Positions 1 to 6,400 of a DNA stretch of 14,723 bases are shown here, piece by piece. A program made the translations under genes and the position numbers. The stretch is from Deltaproteobacteria bacterium (lineage in GTDB: Bacteria > Desulfobacterota > Binatia > DP-6). Location: the NCBI GenBank assembly GCA_005879245.1, contig VBLA01000120.1, positions 1-14,723 on the forward strand, read 5' to 3'. Within the stretch, counting starts at the first letter, position 1. Each line of letters starts with the position of its first letter. The notes below the pieces were generated by a model. The model searched no databases, had not been told where the DNA came from, and worked only from the letters and a program-made list of their open reading frames with translations.

Positions 1-63
1 GTCACGTGCTGCGATCACGAGATGAAGCTGAAGGAAGCGAAGCCGCTCCCCTCCTCGGACTGA
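1..63 (+). CDS. C-terminal end of a desulforedoxin-like small metal-binding protein (partial)
   Basis: The window opens inside a reading frame that gives 20 residues and then TGA at 61-63. The visible end contains VTCCDHEM, with adjacent cysteines followed two residues later by E-M. This matches the CCGNEM end of the complete 39-residue protein at 3183-3302. In desulforedoxin-type domains the last two metal ligands are adjacent cysteines near the C-terminus, and the first pair (C-x2-C) would lie upstream of this window. A tail of about 12 residues (KLKEAKPLPSSD) extends past the metal site, longer than in the second copy. The gene ends 10 bases before the crotonase start at 74, so the two are probably co-transcribed. 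The family call rests on one motif and on the nearby homologue. A zinc-ribbon protein, or the end of a larger protein, is possible. Confidence 0.55.
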   Translation, partial: VTCCDHEMKLKEAKPLPSSD

Positions 64-73
64 CGCGGACCGT

Positions 74-820
74 GTGACCAGCTTCGCGACGGTCCGCTAC
101 GAGAAACGCGGCCCCGTCGCCGTCGTCACCCTCGACCGCCCTCGCGCCCTGAACGCCTACAACGTGGCGATGCGGGACGACCTGTACGCCGTCTTCGGTG
201 CGGCCGACGAGGACTCCGAGGTGCGCGCGCTCGTGCTGCGGGGCCGTGGACGGGCCTTCTCGACGGGGGGCGATCTCACCGAGTTCGGCACGGCGCCGAG
301 TCCATTCGTCGCTCGGGAGGTGCGCTGGCAGCGCGACGTGTGGGGTCGGCTGCTCGGCCTCCGTGCGGTCAGCATCGCCGCCGTGCATGGCTACGCGGTG
401 GGGGGCGGCTTCGAGATGGCGCTCCTCTGCGATCTCTGCGTGGCAGCCGATGACGCCCGCTTCGCGCTCCCGGAGACGGGGCTCGGCATGATCCCCGGCG
501 TGGGCGGAACGCAGACGCTGCCACGACGCGTCGGGCTCGCGCGCGCCCTCGACGTGGTGCTCACCGGACGCCATCTCGACGCGCGGGCGGCGTGTGCGGC
601 CGGGCTCGTCGCCCGGGTCGTTCCGCGGCGCCGGCTCGACTCCGTCGCCCTGGCCCTCGCACGGCGCCTGGCGACGCTCGAGCCCGAGCTCGCGCTGGCC
701 GCGCGCCGTTGCGTGCGCGCCGCGCACGACCTCTCGCTGGTAGGCGCCGAGGCCCTTGAGCGTCGGCTCGGGCTCGCGCTAGAAGCCCGGGCCGGAGGCC
801 CGGGCGGCCAGCGTCGATGA
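74..820 (+). CDS. Enoyl-CoA hydratase/isomerase (crotonase) family protein
   Basis: This is a 248-residue crotonase-fold protein, expected to act in the cytoplasm on acyl-CoA thioesters, typically by adding water to a 2-enoyl-CoA. The family layout is clear. An oxyanion-hole segment AFSTGGDL lies at residues 61-68 and a second one, YAVGGGFE, at 107-114. Both acid/base glutamates of hydratases are present, E114 (GGGFEMALLCD) and E134 (ALPETGLG), followed by PGVGGTQ at 141-147. The start is GTG at 74, the codon that opens directly into the conserved beta strand, and no strong Shine-Dalgarno precedes it. The last bases overlap the ligase start as ATGA. The C-terminus is about 20-25 residues short: the usual tail with a D-x2-E-G-x2-A-F and E-K-R-x-P pattern is missing, and the end is coded by a perfect GC hairpin at 785-805. 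The hydratase activity is likely; the substrate is unknown. Confidence 0.87.
   Translation: MTSFATVRYEKRGPVAVVTLDRPRALNAYNVAMRDDLYAVFGAADEDSEVRALVLRGRGRAFSTGGDLTEFGTAPSPFVAREVRWQRDVWGRLLGLRAVSIAAVHGYAVGGGFEMALLCDLCVAADDARFALPETGLGMIPGVGGTQTLPRRVGLARALDVVLTGRHLDARAACAAGLVARVVPRRRLDSVALALARRLATLEPELALAARRCVRAAHDLSLVGAEALERRLGLALEARAGGPGGQRR
785..805. repeat. Perfect GC-rich inverted repeat (9-bp arms, 3-base loop)
   Basis: GCCCGGGCC (785-793) and GGCCCGGGC (797-805) are exact reverse complements around GGA. The hairpin lies in the last codons of the first crotonase, 11 bases before the ATG of the ligase at 817. It has no T-tract, so it is not a standard terminator. It could pause ribosomes or polymerase, or influence exposure of the ligase start. 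Confidence 0.6.
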
Positions 821-2364
821 ACACGATCAGCTTCCTCTCCATTCCCGCGGGCATCGTCCCCGAGCAGGAAGCGGTCGTGTGCGAGGGGATCCGCTTCAGC
901 TACGCCGAAACCCTCTCCCGCACCCGACGGCTCTCGGGGGCGCTCGCGCGCCTGGGTGTCGGGTGTGGTACGCGGGTCGCCGCCCTCGGCGTCAACTCCC
1001 ACCGCTCCGTCGAGGCGTACTACGCGACGGCCCTGCTCGGCGGCGTCTTCATCCCGCTCAACTACCGGGCCAAGCTCCCCGAGCTCGAGCACATGCTGAA
1101 GGCCGGGCGGGCGCGAGTTCTCCTCGTCGGCGAGCGCTACCTCGAGACGGTGCGGTCCCTCGCGCCCGCGCTCGCCGAGCTCGAGACCGTCATCGGCATC
1201 GACGGGCCGAGCGGCAACCATCCAGGCTACGAGGAGCTGATCGCGACCGCCGAGGAGCTCGAGACGGAAGCGGAGGTCGAGGACGACGAGACGACGATCC
1301 TCATGTACACGAGCGGCACGACGGCCCTCCCCAAGGGCGTCATGCTCACGTACCACGACTTCACCGCCTACGTGACCGCCAACGTGGAGCTCGCCGACGG
1401 CACCCCTCGTGGTGCGGCGCTGCTCTGCGTGCCGCTCTACCACATCGCCGGCACGACCAACATGATGACGACGCTCTGGACCGGGCGTCGCCTGGTCCTC
1501 ATGCCGCAGTTCGAGCCGCGCGGCTGGCTCGATCTGGTCGAGAGCGAGCGCATCACGCACGCCTTCCTCGTGCCAACGATGCTGAAGCGGCTGCTCGACG
1601 AGCCGGACCTCGAGCGCCGCGACCTCTCGAGCCTGGAGATTCTCTCGTACGGTGGCGCATCCATGCCGTTTCCCGTCATCCGCCGCGCCATCGAGCGCTT
1701 CCCGACCAGCGTCGGGTTCGTGAACGCGTTCGGGCAGACGGAGACCACCTCGACGCTCACCATCCTCGGACCGGAGGACCACCGGTTGGTCGGTACCGCC
1801 GGGGAGATCGAGCAGCGGACCAAGCGCCTCACCTCGATCGGCCGCCCGCTTCCCGACGTCGAGGTGCGGATCGTCGGCGAGGACGGCGCCACGCTCGGCT
1901 CCGGGGAGGTGGGCGAGATCTGCGTCCGCACGCCGCGCGTCATGAAGGGATACGCGGGAGGCACCGAGTCGCCGCTCCGCGACGGCTGGCTCCCGACGCG
2001 TGACATGGGGTGGCGGGACGAGGAGGGCTATCTCTTCATCGCCGGCCGCAAGGACGACATGATCATTCGCGGGGGCGAGAACATCGCGCCCGCCGAGGTC
2101 GAGGCGATCCTGCAGTCGCATCCGGGCGTCGAGGAGGCGGCGGTGGTCGGCCTCACCGACCTCGAGTGGGGGCAACGGGTCGCCGCCTGCGTCGTCCTGC
2201 GGCCGGGAGAGACGCTCACGGCCGAAGCGCTCGGTGAGTTCTGCCGCCAACGGCTCGCGAGCTTCAAGAAGCCGGAGATCATCTGTTTCCTGCCCGAGCT
2301 GCCGAAGAACCCGATGGGCAAGATCCTTCGGAAGGACCTCCGCGCGCAGCTCGAGGCATCGTGA
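817..2364 (+). CDS. AMP-forming acyl-CoA synthetase (class I adenylate-forming ligase)
   Basis: This 515-residue enzyme is complete and of normal family length. It would activate a carboxylic acid to acyl-AMP and then to acyl-CoA in the cytoplasm. The ATP-binding loop YTSGTTALPKG is at residues 164-174 and the adenine-binding FGQTE at 305-309. The ribose-binding aspartate is D396 in TRDMG, and the hinge region AGRKDDMI is at 409-416. RGGENIAPAEVE follows at 418-429, and the catalytic lysine of the C-terminal domain is K502 in PMGKILRK. The ATG at 817 overlaps the stop of the upstream crotonase (ATGA), and its TGA overlaps the GTG of the next crotonase. The three genes are therefore almost certainly one translationally coupled unit. 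The family includes medium- and long-chain fatty acyl, cyclohexanecarboxylate, crotonobetaine and aryl acid ligases. The sequence does not settle which acid is used, although coupling to two crotonases argues for an aliphatic or alicyclic acid. Confidence 0.9.
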   Translation: MNTISFLSIPAGIVPEQEAVVCEGIRFSYAETLSRTRRLSGALARLGVGCGTRVAALGVNSHRSVEAYYATALLGGVFIPLNYRAKLPELEHMLKAGRARVLLVGERYLETVRSLAPALAELETVIGIDGPSGNHPGYEELIATAEELETEAEVEDDETTILMYTSGTTALPKGVMLTYHDFTAYVTANVELADGTPRGAALLCVPLYHIAGTTNMMTTLWTGRRLVLMPQFEPRGWLDLVESERITHAFLVPTMLKRLLDEPDLERRDLSSLEILSYGGASMPFPVIRRAIERFPTSVGFVNAFGQTETTSTLTILGPEDHRLVGTAGEIEQRTKRLTSIGRPLPDVEVRIVGEDGATLGSGEVGEICVRTPRVMKGYAGGTESPLRDGWLPTRDMGWRDEEGYLFIAGRKDDMIIRGGENIAPAEVEAILQSHPGVEEAAVVGLTDLEWGQRVAACVVLRPGETLTAEALGEFCRQRLASFKKPEIICFLPELPKNPMGKILRKDLRAQLEAS

Positions 2365-3167
2365 AGGCTGGCGCCCGTGCGGCCCAAGGCCGCCGGTCCC
2401 CCCGCCGGACTCCCTCACGGCCCGCGGCAGTGCGATTCGCGCTGCGGGACGGTGTGGCGTGGCTGACGCTCGACCGTCCCGCCGCCGGGAACCGTCTCGA
2501 TCCGGAGGTCCAGGGGGCACTCGCCGACGCCTGCGCGGCGGCGGAGGAGGCGCGGGAAGCTCGCGTCGTGGTGCTCGCCGCCCGCGGGCGGCTGTTCTCG
2601 GCGGGTCTGCCCCCCGGCTGCCGGTGGCCGGAGGCGGCATGGCCCGACGGTGTGGGGGCGGTCGCCGCGCTCAGCAAGCCCGTGATTGCGGCCCTTCAGG
2701 GGGACGCCCTCGGGTGGGGGCTCGGGCTCGCGCTCGCCTGCGATCTCCGCATCGCGGCGCGCACCGCTATGCTCGCGCTCCCCGAAGTCGGGGAAGGGAC
2801 ACTGCCCGGGGGTGGGTCGATGGCGAGGCTCGCGCGGATCGTCGGCTCCGCGCGCGCGCTCGAGATGGTTCTGCTCGGCACCCGTCTCACGGCGAAGCGC
2901 GCGGTCGCCTGGGGTCTCGTGAGCACGGTCGTGGAGCCGGGGCGTCTTCTCGCCACGGTTCGGGAGACGGCCCGCCGGCTCGCCGCCCGTGGTCCGCTCG
3001 CGCTTCGCCTCGCCAAGGAAGCGGTCACGGCGGCGCTTGACCTGCCGCTCGGGGAGGGCATCAGGTTGGAGCAGGATCTGTACGTGTTGTTGCAGACGAC
3101 GGCCGACCGTCGGGAAGGCATTCGCTCCTTTCTCGAACGGCGCAGGCCCCGATTCGGCGCCCGATAG
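2361..3167 (+). CDS. Crotonase-family protein lacking the first catalytic glutamate
   Basis: This 268-residue crotonase-fold protein is the second in the operon. Unlike the first, it has an intact family C-terminus (REGIRSFLERRRPRFGAR, 251-268). LFSAGL at 78-83 and GDALGWGLGLALACD at 114-128 form the oxyanion-hole regions. The glutamate that hydratases carry at the GGGxE position is replaced by G122, while the second acid, E142 (ALPEVGEG), is kept. Retention of one acid is seen in family members with isomerase, hydrolase or lyase chemistry, so hydratase activity should not be assumed. The start is GTG at 2361, overlapping the ligase stop as GTGA. The first 21 residues are Arg/Ala-rich and lack family similarity. 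A later GTG at 2451 would fall inside the fold, so the coupled start is preferred. A desulforedoxin-like gene follows 15 bases after the stop. Confidence 0.85.
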   Translation: MKAGARAAQGRRSPRRTPSRPAAVRFALRDGVAWLTLDRPAAGNRLDPEVQGALADACAAAEEAREARVVVLAARGRLFSAGLPPGCRWPEAAWPDGVGAVAALSKPVIAALQGDALGWGLGLALACDLRIAARTAMLALPEVGEGTLPGGGSMARLARIVGSARALEMVLLGTRLTAKRAVAWGLVSTVVEPGRLLATVRETARRLAARGPLALRLAKEAVTAALDLPLGEGIRLEQDLYVLLQTTADRREGIRSFLERRRPRFGAR

Positions 3168-3182
3168 GAGGACGGTTCGAGC

Positions 3183-3302
3183 ATGGCAAACCAGATCGGC
3201 AAGATCTACGTCTGTGCCCAATGCGGCGCGCAGGTGATCGTCACCAAAGGTGGCGCTGGCGCGATCAAGTGCTGCGGGAACGAGATGCAACAGAAGAAGT
3301 GA
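3183..3302 (+). CDS. Desulforedoxin-like 39-residue metal-binding protein
   Basis: The gene is only 39 codons but well supported. An AGGAGG sits at 3166-3171, 11 bases before the ATG, and the protein has the complete desulforedoxin ligand pattern. C11 and C14 are in VCAQCGAQV, and the adjacent pair C30-C31 is in IKCCGNEM. In desulforedoxin, and in the N-terminal domain of desulfoferrodoxin, four such cysteines bind one iron in a small homodimer-forming fold. Length and spacing fit that family closely. It could serve as an electron carrier, or bind zinc and be structural. It is the last gene of the crotonase/ligase operon, and a related CC-x-x-E-M end occurs at 1-63 on the other side. No oxidoreductase partner is visible in the window, so the electron donor or acceptor cannot be named. 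Confidence 0.8.
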   Translation: MANQIGKIYVCAQCGAQVIVTKGGAGAIKCCGNEMQQKK

Positions 3303-3319
3303 CGTACGTGGAACGTCGG

Positions 3320-3349
3320 TTGCGACCGCGCGGAAGAACCGGCTATAAG
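3320..3349 (+). promoter_or_regulatory. Probable sigma70-type promoter for coaD
   Basis: TTGCGA (3320-3325) and TATAAG (3344-3349) are separated by 18 bases. They match 4 of 6 and 5 of 6 consensus positions. The site lies in the only gap between the catabolic operon and coaD, about 100 bases before the coaD ATG, and separates the two transcription units. Confidence 0.5.
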
Positions 3350-3452
3350 CGCCGCCGACCGGGAATGCTGGGGGTGACGGGGTGGGGGTGATCACCTGGT
3401 GCGCCCGCGGCCGGCAACGGCAGGGAGAGCGCGTGAGCGGGAGCGCGGGTCA

Positions 3453-3947
3453 ATGAGCGGTATCGCCGTCTACGCCGGGTCGTTCGATCCGATCACCAAC
3501 GGGCACGTGGACCTCGTGCGCCGGAGCCTGCAGGTGTTCGAGCGGGTGATCGTCGCGGTCGCTTTCAATGCCAACAAGGACTCGGCCTGGTTCACGCCCG
3601 CAGAGCGGGTGGCGATGATCGCGGACACCTTCCGCCCGGAGGGCGGCCGCGTGGTGGCGGACTCGTTCTCCGGGCTGCTGGTCGACTATGCGGTCGCGAA
3701 GGGTGCGACCGTCATCATCCGCGGGCTCCGCGCGGTGGCCGACTTCGAGTACGAGTTCCAGATGACCATGATGAACCGCCACCTGAAACCGCAGGTGGAG
3801 ACGATCTTCATGATGACGGGCGAGTCGCACTTCTACACCAGCTCCCGCCTGGTGAAGGAGGTCGCGAGCCTCGGCGGGAACGTCGCCGGACTCGTGCCGG
3901 ACGGAATTCTGTTGCGGCTCCAGACCCGTGCCCAGGAGCGCCCGTGA
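3453..3947 (+). CDS. coaD: Phosphopantetheine adenylyltransferase
   Basis: This 164-residue protein catalyses the penultimate step of coenzyme A synthesis, joining 4'-phosphopantetheine to AMP from ATP. The nucleotidyltransferase signature is at the N-terminus, AVYAGSFDPITNGHVDL, with the ATP-binding TNGH near residues 15-18. The RGLRAVADFEYE block and the C-terminal SSRLVKEVA segment are also characteristic. The ATG at 3453 gives the normal family length and begins just before the first beta strand. An in-frame GTG at 3399 would add 18 Arg-rich residues foreign to the family. The gene has its own probable promoter at 3320-3349, and its stop overlaps the aminotransferase start as GTGA. CoaD is essential in most bacteria. 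Its proximity to a CoA-ligase operon may be coincidental. Confidence 0.96.
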   Translation: MSGIAVYAGSFDPITNGHVDLVRRSLQVFERVIVAVAFNANKDSAWFTPAERVAMIADTFRPEGGRVVADSFSGLLVDYAVAKGATVIIRGLRAVADFEYEFQMTMMNRHLKPQVETIFMMTGESHFYTSSRLVKEVASLGGNVAGLVPDGILLRLQTRAQERP

Positions 3948-5338
3948 CGCTCAAGCTCGCGGCACGTCTCGGCGCCGTCAAGCCCTCGGCCGTCTTCGCC
4001 ATGGCGGCCGAGGCGGCTGCCCTGCGTGCTCAGGGCCGCGACGTCATCGATCTCTCCGCCGGCGAACCGGACTTCGACACGCCGGAGCACGTGAAGGCGG
4101 CGGCGCGAGAGGCGCTGGCCCGCGGCCTCACGAAATACACGCCGATCGGCGGGACGGACGTCCTCAAGGATGCGGTCGTGGTGAAGCTCCAGCGCGACAA
4201 CGGCCTCGCGTACGGCCGCACCGAAATCATGGCGAGCTGCGGGGGCAAGCACTCGCTCTTCAACGCCTTCCAGGCCCTCTTCGACCCGGGCGACGAGGTC
4301 GTCCTGCCCGCGCCCTACTGGGTGAGCTACTTCGACATGCTCGTGCTCGCCGGCGCCGTACCGCGCGTCGTCGAGACCTCGGTGGCGAGCGGGTTCAAGA
4401 TGTCCCCCGCACAGTTCGAGGCGGCGATCGGGCCACGGACGGTGGCCGTCATCGTGAACAGCCCGAGCAACCCGACGGGCGCCGCCTATGACGCCGAGGA
4501 GCTGCGGGCGCTCGGCCGAGTGGCTCTCCAGCGCCGGCTGCTCGTCATCTCTGACGACATCTACGAACGCCTCACGGCCCGGCCCGTGCCGCACCTCGGC
4601 ACGCTCGTCCCGGAGCTGCGGCCGCGCCTCGTGATCGTGAACTCGGTGTCGAAGTCCTACGCGATGACGGGGTGGCGGATCGGTTACACGGCGGGTCCGC
4701 CCGAGTTGATCCGGGCGATGACGACGCTACAGAGCCAGAGCACCTCGAATCCGTCGTCGATCGCCCAGGCGGGGGCCGCGGCTGCCCTCAGCGGGCCGCA
4801 GGACTGCGTCGTCGCCATGGCGGAAGAGTTCGAGCGGCGTCGCCGACTGGTGGTCGAGCGTTTCGGAGCGATCGCCGACCTCCGCACCGCGACCCCGACG
4901 GGCGCCTTCTATGTCTTCCCTGACGTGAGCGCGTTCTTCGGCCGGCGCGGTCCCGACGGGCCCGTTCGCACGGCGAGCGAGGTTAGACCCGTCGAGCTAC
5001 GGCGAGGAGGGCTCCTCCAGGGGGCCATCGATCGTCGTGATGGTGAAAGCGAGGACGACCGCGTCCGGGTCGCGCCAAGCCTCAGGGGGGAGGCCTGCCT
5101 TCTCGCACAGTGCCGCGAGCAACGCCGGGCGATCCCACCCCTGGCGAGCGGCCACCTGAGGGAGCAGGACGCCCCGGTGCGGGCCGAGACGGATGGAGGC
5201 ACCGTGGCGAACGGGCTCGAGCTGGTCGGGAGAGATGGGCAGGGCGGGGGAGAGAATCGAGATCTCGATCTCGAGCTGCGAAAGCTCGTCGGGGTGTACC
5301 GGAAGGAAGCGTGGATCCCCGGTTGCGGCTGCCGCTGA
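3944..5338 (+). CDS. Class I aminotransferase (aspartate aminotransferase-like), C-terminal domain lost at an abrupt junction
   Basis: Residues 1-346 are a typical fold-type I PLP aminotransferase of the aspartate/aromatic subgroup. Visible motifs are DLSAGEPDFDTP (36-47), KYTPIGG (64-70), NSPSNPTGA (172-180), DDIYE (204-208) and the Schiff-base lysine K237 in NSVSKSYAMTGWRIGY. The start GTG at 3944 overlaps the coaD stop. Similarity stops dead after PVRTASE, at about base 4981. The roughly 50 residues that normally follow, including the small-domain arginine that binds the substrate alpha-carboxylate, are absent. The remaining frame to 5338 is only the antisense of the AMMECR1 gene. Neither other + frame restores the family sequence: one meets TAG at 4984-4986 and the other reads low-complexity residues. 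As written, the enzyme should be inactive. Either a deletion or rearrangement occurred here, or the assembly is joined wrongly. Confidence 0.7.
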   Translation: MTLKLAARLGAVKPSAVFAMAAEAAALRAQGRDVIDLSAGEPDFDTPEHVKAAAREALARGLTKYTPIGGTDVLKDAVVVKLQRDNGLAYGRTEIMASCGGKHSLFNAFQALFDPGDEVVLPAPYWVSYFDMLVLAGAVPRVVETSVASGFKMSPAQFEAAIGPRTVAVIVNSPSNPTGAAYDAEELRALGRVALQRRLLVISDDIYERLTARPVPHLGTLVPELRPRLVIVNSVSKSYAMTGWRIGYTAGPPELIRAMTTLQSQSTSNPSSIAQAGAAAALSGPQDCVVAMAEEFERRRRLVVERFGAIADLRTATPTGAFYVFPDVSAFFGRRGPDGPVRTASEVRPVELRRGGLLQGAIDRRDGESEDDRVRVAPSLRGEACLLAQCREQRRAIPPLASGHLREQDAPVRAETDGGTVANGLELVGRDGQGGGENRDLDLELRKLVGVYRKEAWIPGCGCR

Positions 5339-5626
5339 CATGCGGGTGACCAGGTCCGCCAGCGGCCCCTCGGGCGCCACGCTGCCGATGCAGCCCCGCA
5401 GTGCCGTTCCCACGTGAAGGCTGATGAATGCACCGGCAGGTTCCCGGAGCCGGGGCGGAAGGTCGGGAAGGGGTGGTGGCGAGTGCCCCATCACCGCCGC
5501 GCGGACCGCAACGCGCGCCACACCGAGGAGCGCGGCGCGCTCGAACGGGTCGAGCGCCGGCTCAGGCGGGCCGGGGCCGCTCGCCGGTCCGCCGGTACCG
5601 GAAGTAGTCCGCCAAGATACGGGCAT
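4997..5626 (-). CDS. AMMECR1-domain protein (AmmeMemoRadiSam system protein A type)
   Basis: About 209 residues from the ATG at 5626. The AMMECR1 domain is nearly complete: GAFISLH (65-71), the hallmark LRGCIGS (76-82), DPRFLPV (104-110), [14 protein letters not shown] (114-127), RGVLLPQVA (151-159), then [11 protein letters not shown] (174-184). The molecular role of AMMECR1 proteins is unsettled. Bacterial and archaeal members often sit with a Memo-like protein and a radical SAM enzyme, neither of which is here. The frame is open far upstream to 5779, but that part overlaps the NUDIX gene and lacks similarity. ATG 5626 leaves a 65-base overlap with NUDIX and no clear Shine-Dalgarno, so the start is uncertain; a shorter form would begin at ATG 5491. 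The gene ends 16 bases from the point where the aminotransferase breaks off, yet its own C-terminus appears complete. Confidence 0.82.
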   Translation of the reverse strand: MPVSWRTTSGTGGPASGPGPPEPALDPFERAALLGVARVAVRAAVMGHSPPPLPDLPPRLREPAGAFISLHVGTALRGCIGSVAPEGPLADLVTRMSAAAATGDPRFLPVHPDELSQLEIEISILSPALPISPDQLEPVRHGASIRLGPHRGVLLPQVAARQGWDRPALLAALCEKAGLPPEAWRDPDAVVLAFTITTIDGPLEEPSSP

Positions 5627-5981
5627 GGTCGAAGGCCAGGGGAGCTGGCAGCTGATGCTCGGCGAAGACGCCGGCCTCGGCGGCGTCGTCGGCGGCACGC
5701 GGCGTGCCGTGTGTTCGCCCGATGTACACGGTCGAGATCGTTGGCCCGCGCGGGTCTCGCGTCGGGTCGGAGTAGACACCGAGCAGCTCCGTCAGCTCGA
5801 CGTCGAGTGTCGTCTCCTCGCGCATCTCGCGCCGAGCGGCCGCCTCGGCGCTCTCGCCCGCGTCGATCATGCCGCCTGGAATGGCCCAGCCAAGAGGAGG
5901 GTTGCGCCGGCGAATCAGAACGATCCCCTCTTCGAGTTCGATGATCACGTCCACGGTGGGACGGGGATGATTCTGCGCCAT
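5562..5981 (-). CDS. NUDIX hydrolase
   Basis: A 139-residue NUDIX-fold hydrolase. The Nudix box is at residues 37-59 with the exact spacing G-x5-E-x7-R-E-U-x-E-E-x-(G)-U. The only departure is T58 where glycine is usual (REMREETTL). The box acids E52, E55 and E56 that bind the metal are present. A segment [14 protein letters not shown] at 70-83 resembles ADP-ribose-type NUDIX enzymes, but the substrate cannot be fixed. The ATG at 5981 opens directly into the strand before the box, and the frame upstream (to 6230) runs antisense through a terminator and the lipoprotein gene. The stop at 5562 overlaps the likely AMMECR1 start, suggesting coupled expression. A terminator at 5996-6026 separates it from the lipoprotein gene, so its promoter must be very close to the start. 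Confidence 0.85.
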   Translation of the reverse strand: MAQNHPRPTVDVIIELEEGIVLIRRRNPPLGWAIPGGMIDAGESAEAAARREMREETTLDVELTELLGVYSDPTRDPRGPTISTVYIGRTHGTPRAADDAAEAGVFAEHQLPAPLAFDHARILADYFRYRRTGERPRPA

Positions 5982-5995
5982 CGCGCCCCGAACAA

Positions 5996-6026
5996 AAAAG
6001 GCGATGGCCGCATGCCCTCGCCTTTT
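5996..6026 (-). terminator. Factor-independent terminator after the lipoprotein gene
   Basis: Read on the - strand, AAAAGGCGA is followed 13 bases later by TCGCCTTTT and further T residues, giving a 9-bp stem (5996-6004 with 6018-6026) ending in six T. It starts about 28 bases after the lipoprotein stop and ends about 14 bases before the NUDIX ATG. The A/T flanks are partly symmetric, so weak action on the + strand is possible. Confidence 0.75.
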
Positions 6027-6054
6027 CTGCAAGTCAACCGCGTAGCCTGTTCCG

Positions 6055-6297
6055 TTATTTGCGAAGATGCTTGGAAAACATCCGTTCCGCCTTCTCGGCG
6101 GCGGCCTCGGCCCGCTGCGCTGCGGCCTCGACTCGGCTGGCGGCCGATTCCGCCCGGCGTGCCGCATCCTCGGCGCGCGCGGCTGCCTGCTCGGCGCGCG
6201 TGGCAGTGCTGGTATCTTCCTTCTTCGCACAGCCCGCGCTGACCATGGTCACCAACATCAAGCTCGCAATCCCGGCAGTGATTGACCGTGAACGCAT
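6055..6297 (-). CDS. Small Lpp-like alanine-zipper lipoprotein
   Basis: An 80-residue predicted lipoprotein. Basic MRSRS is followed by a hydrophobic stretch (residues 7-19) and a lipobox-like VSAGC with C23 as the lipidated residue. The mature part is a near-perfect coiled coil of six heptads (34-75): [35 protein letters not shown] and KAERMFS, with alanine at the core positions. It ends in KHLRK. The layout (about 80 residues, lipid anchor, alanine-rich helix, final Arg-Lys) parallels Braun's murein lipoprotein, whose C-terminal lysine is linked to peptidoglycan. That function is inferred by analogy, not shown. The start is decided by an AAGGAGGTGAC at 6301-6311, 7 bases from the ATG. The gene follows groEL by 103 bases on the same strand and is closed by a terminator. 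Co-transcription with groEL is possible. Confidence 0.8.
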   Translation of the reverse strand: MRSRSITAGIASLMLVTMVSAGCAKKEDTSTATRAEQAAARAEDAARRAESAASRVEAAAQRAEAAAEKAERMFSKHLRK

Positions 6298-6300
6298 CCC

Positions 6301-6311
6301 GTCACCTCCTT
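6301..6311 (-). promoter_or_regulatory. Very strong Shine-Dalgarno of the lipoprotein gene
   Basis: AAGGAGGTGAC on the - strand is a full-length match to the anti-Shine-Dalgarno, with GGAGG 7 bases from the ATG at 6297. It is the best ribosome site in the window and implies abundant translation. It also rules out the longer upstream reading of the same frame. Confidence 0.85.
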
Positions 6312-6400
6312 GTTTTGGTCCCCGGATCAGGGTGACTAGAAACAATCGCGCTTTCTTTCGCACGAAATCCCGACCCTCGCAACCACCTTCCCGTGCCACG

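Noticed and set aside
2..727. 241-codon open frame on the - strand
   Set aside because: It is a shadow of the first crotonase, which has clear catalytic motifs.
391..2640. 749-codon open frame on the - strand
   Set aside because: It is antisense to three well-supported acyl-CoA genes. The translation is Arg/Ala/Gly-rich without domain motifs, as expected from GC-rich third-position bias.
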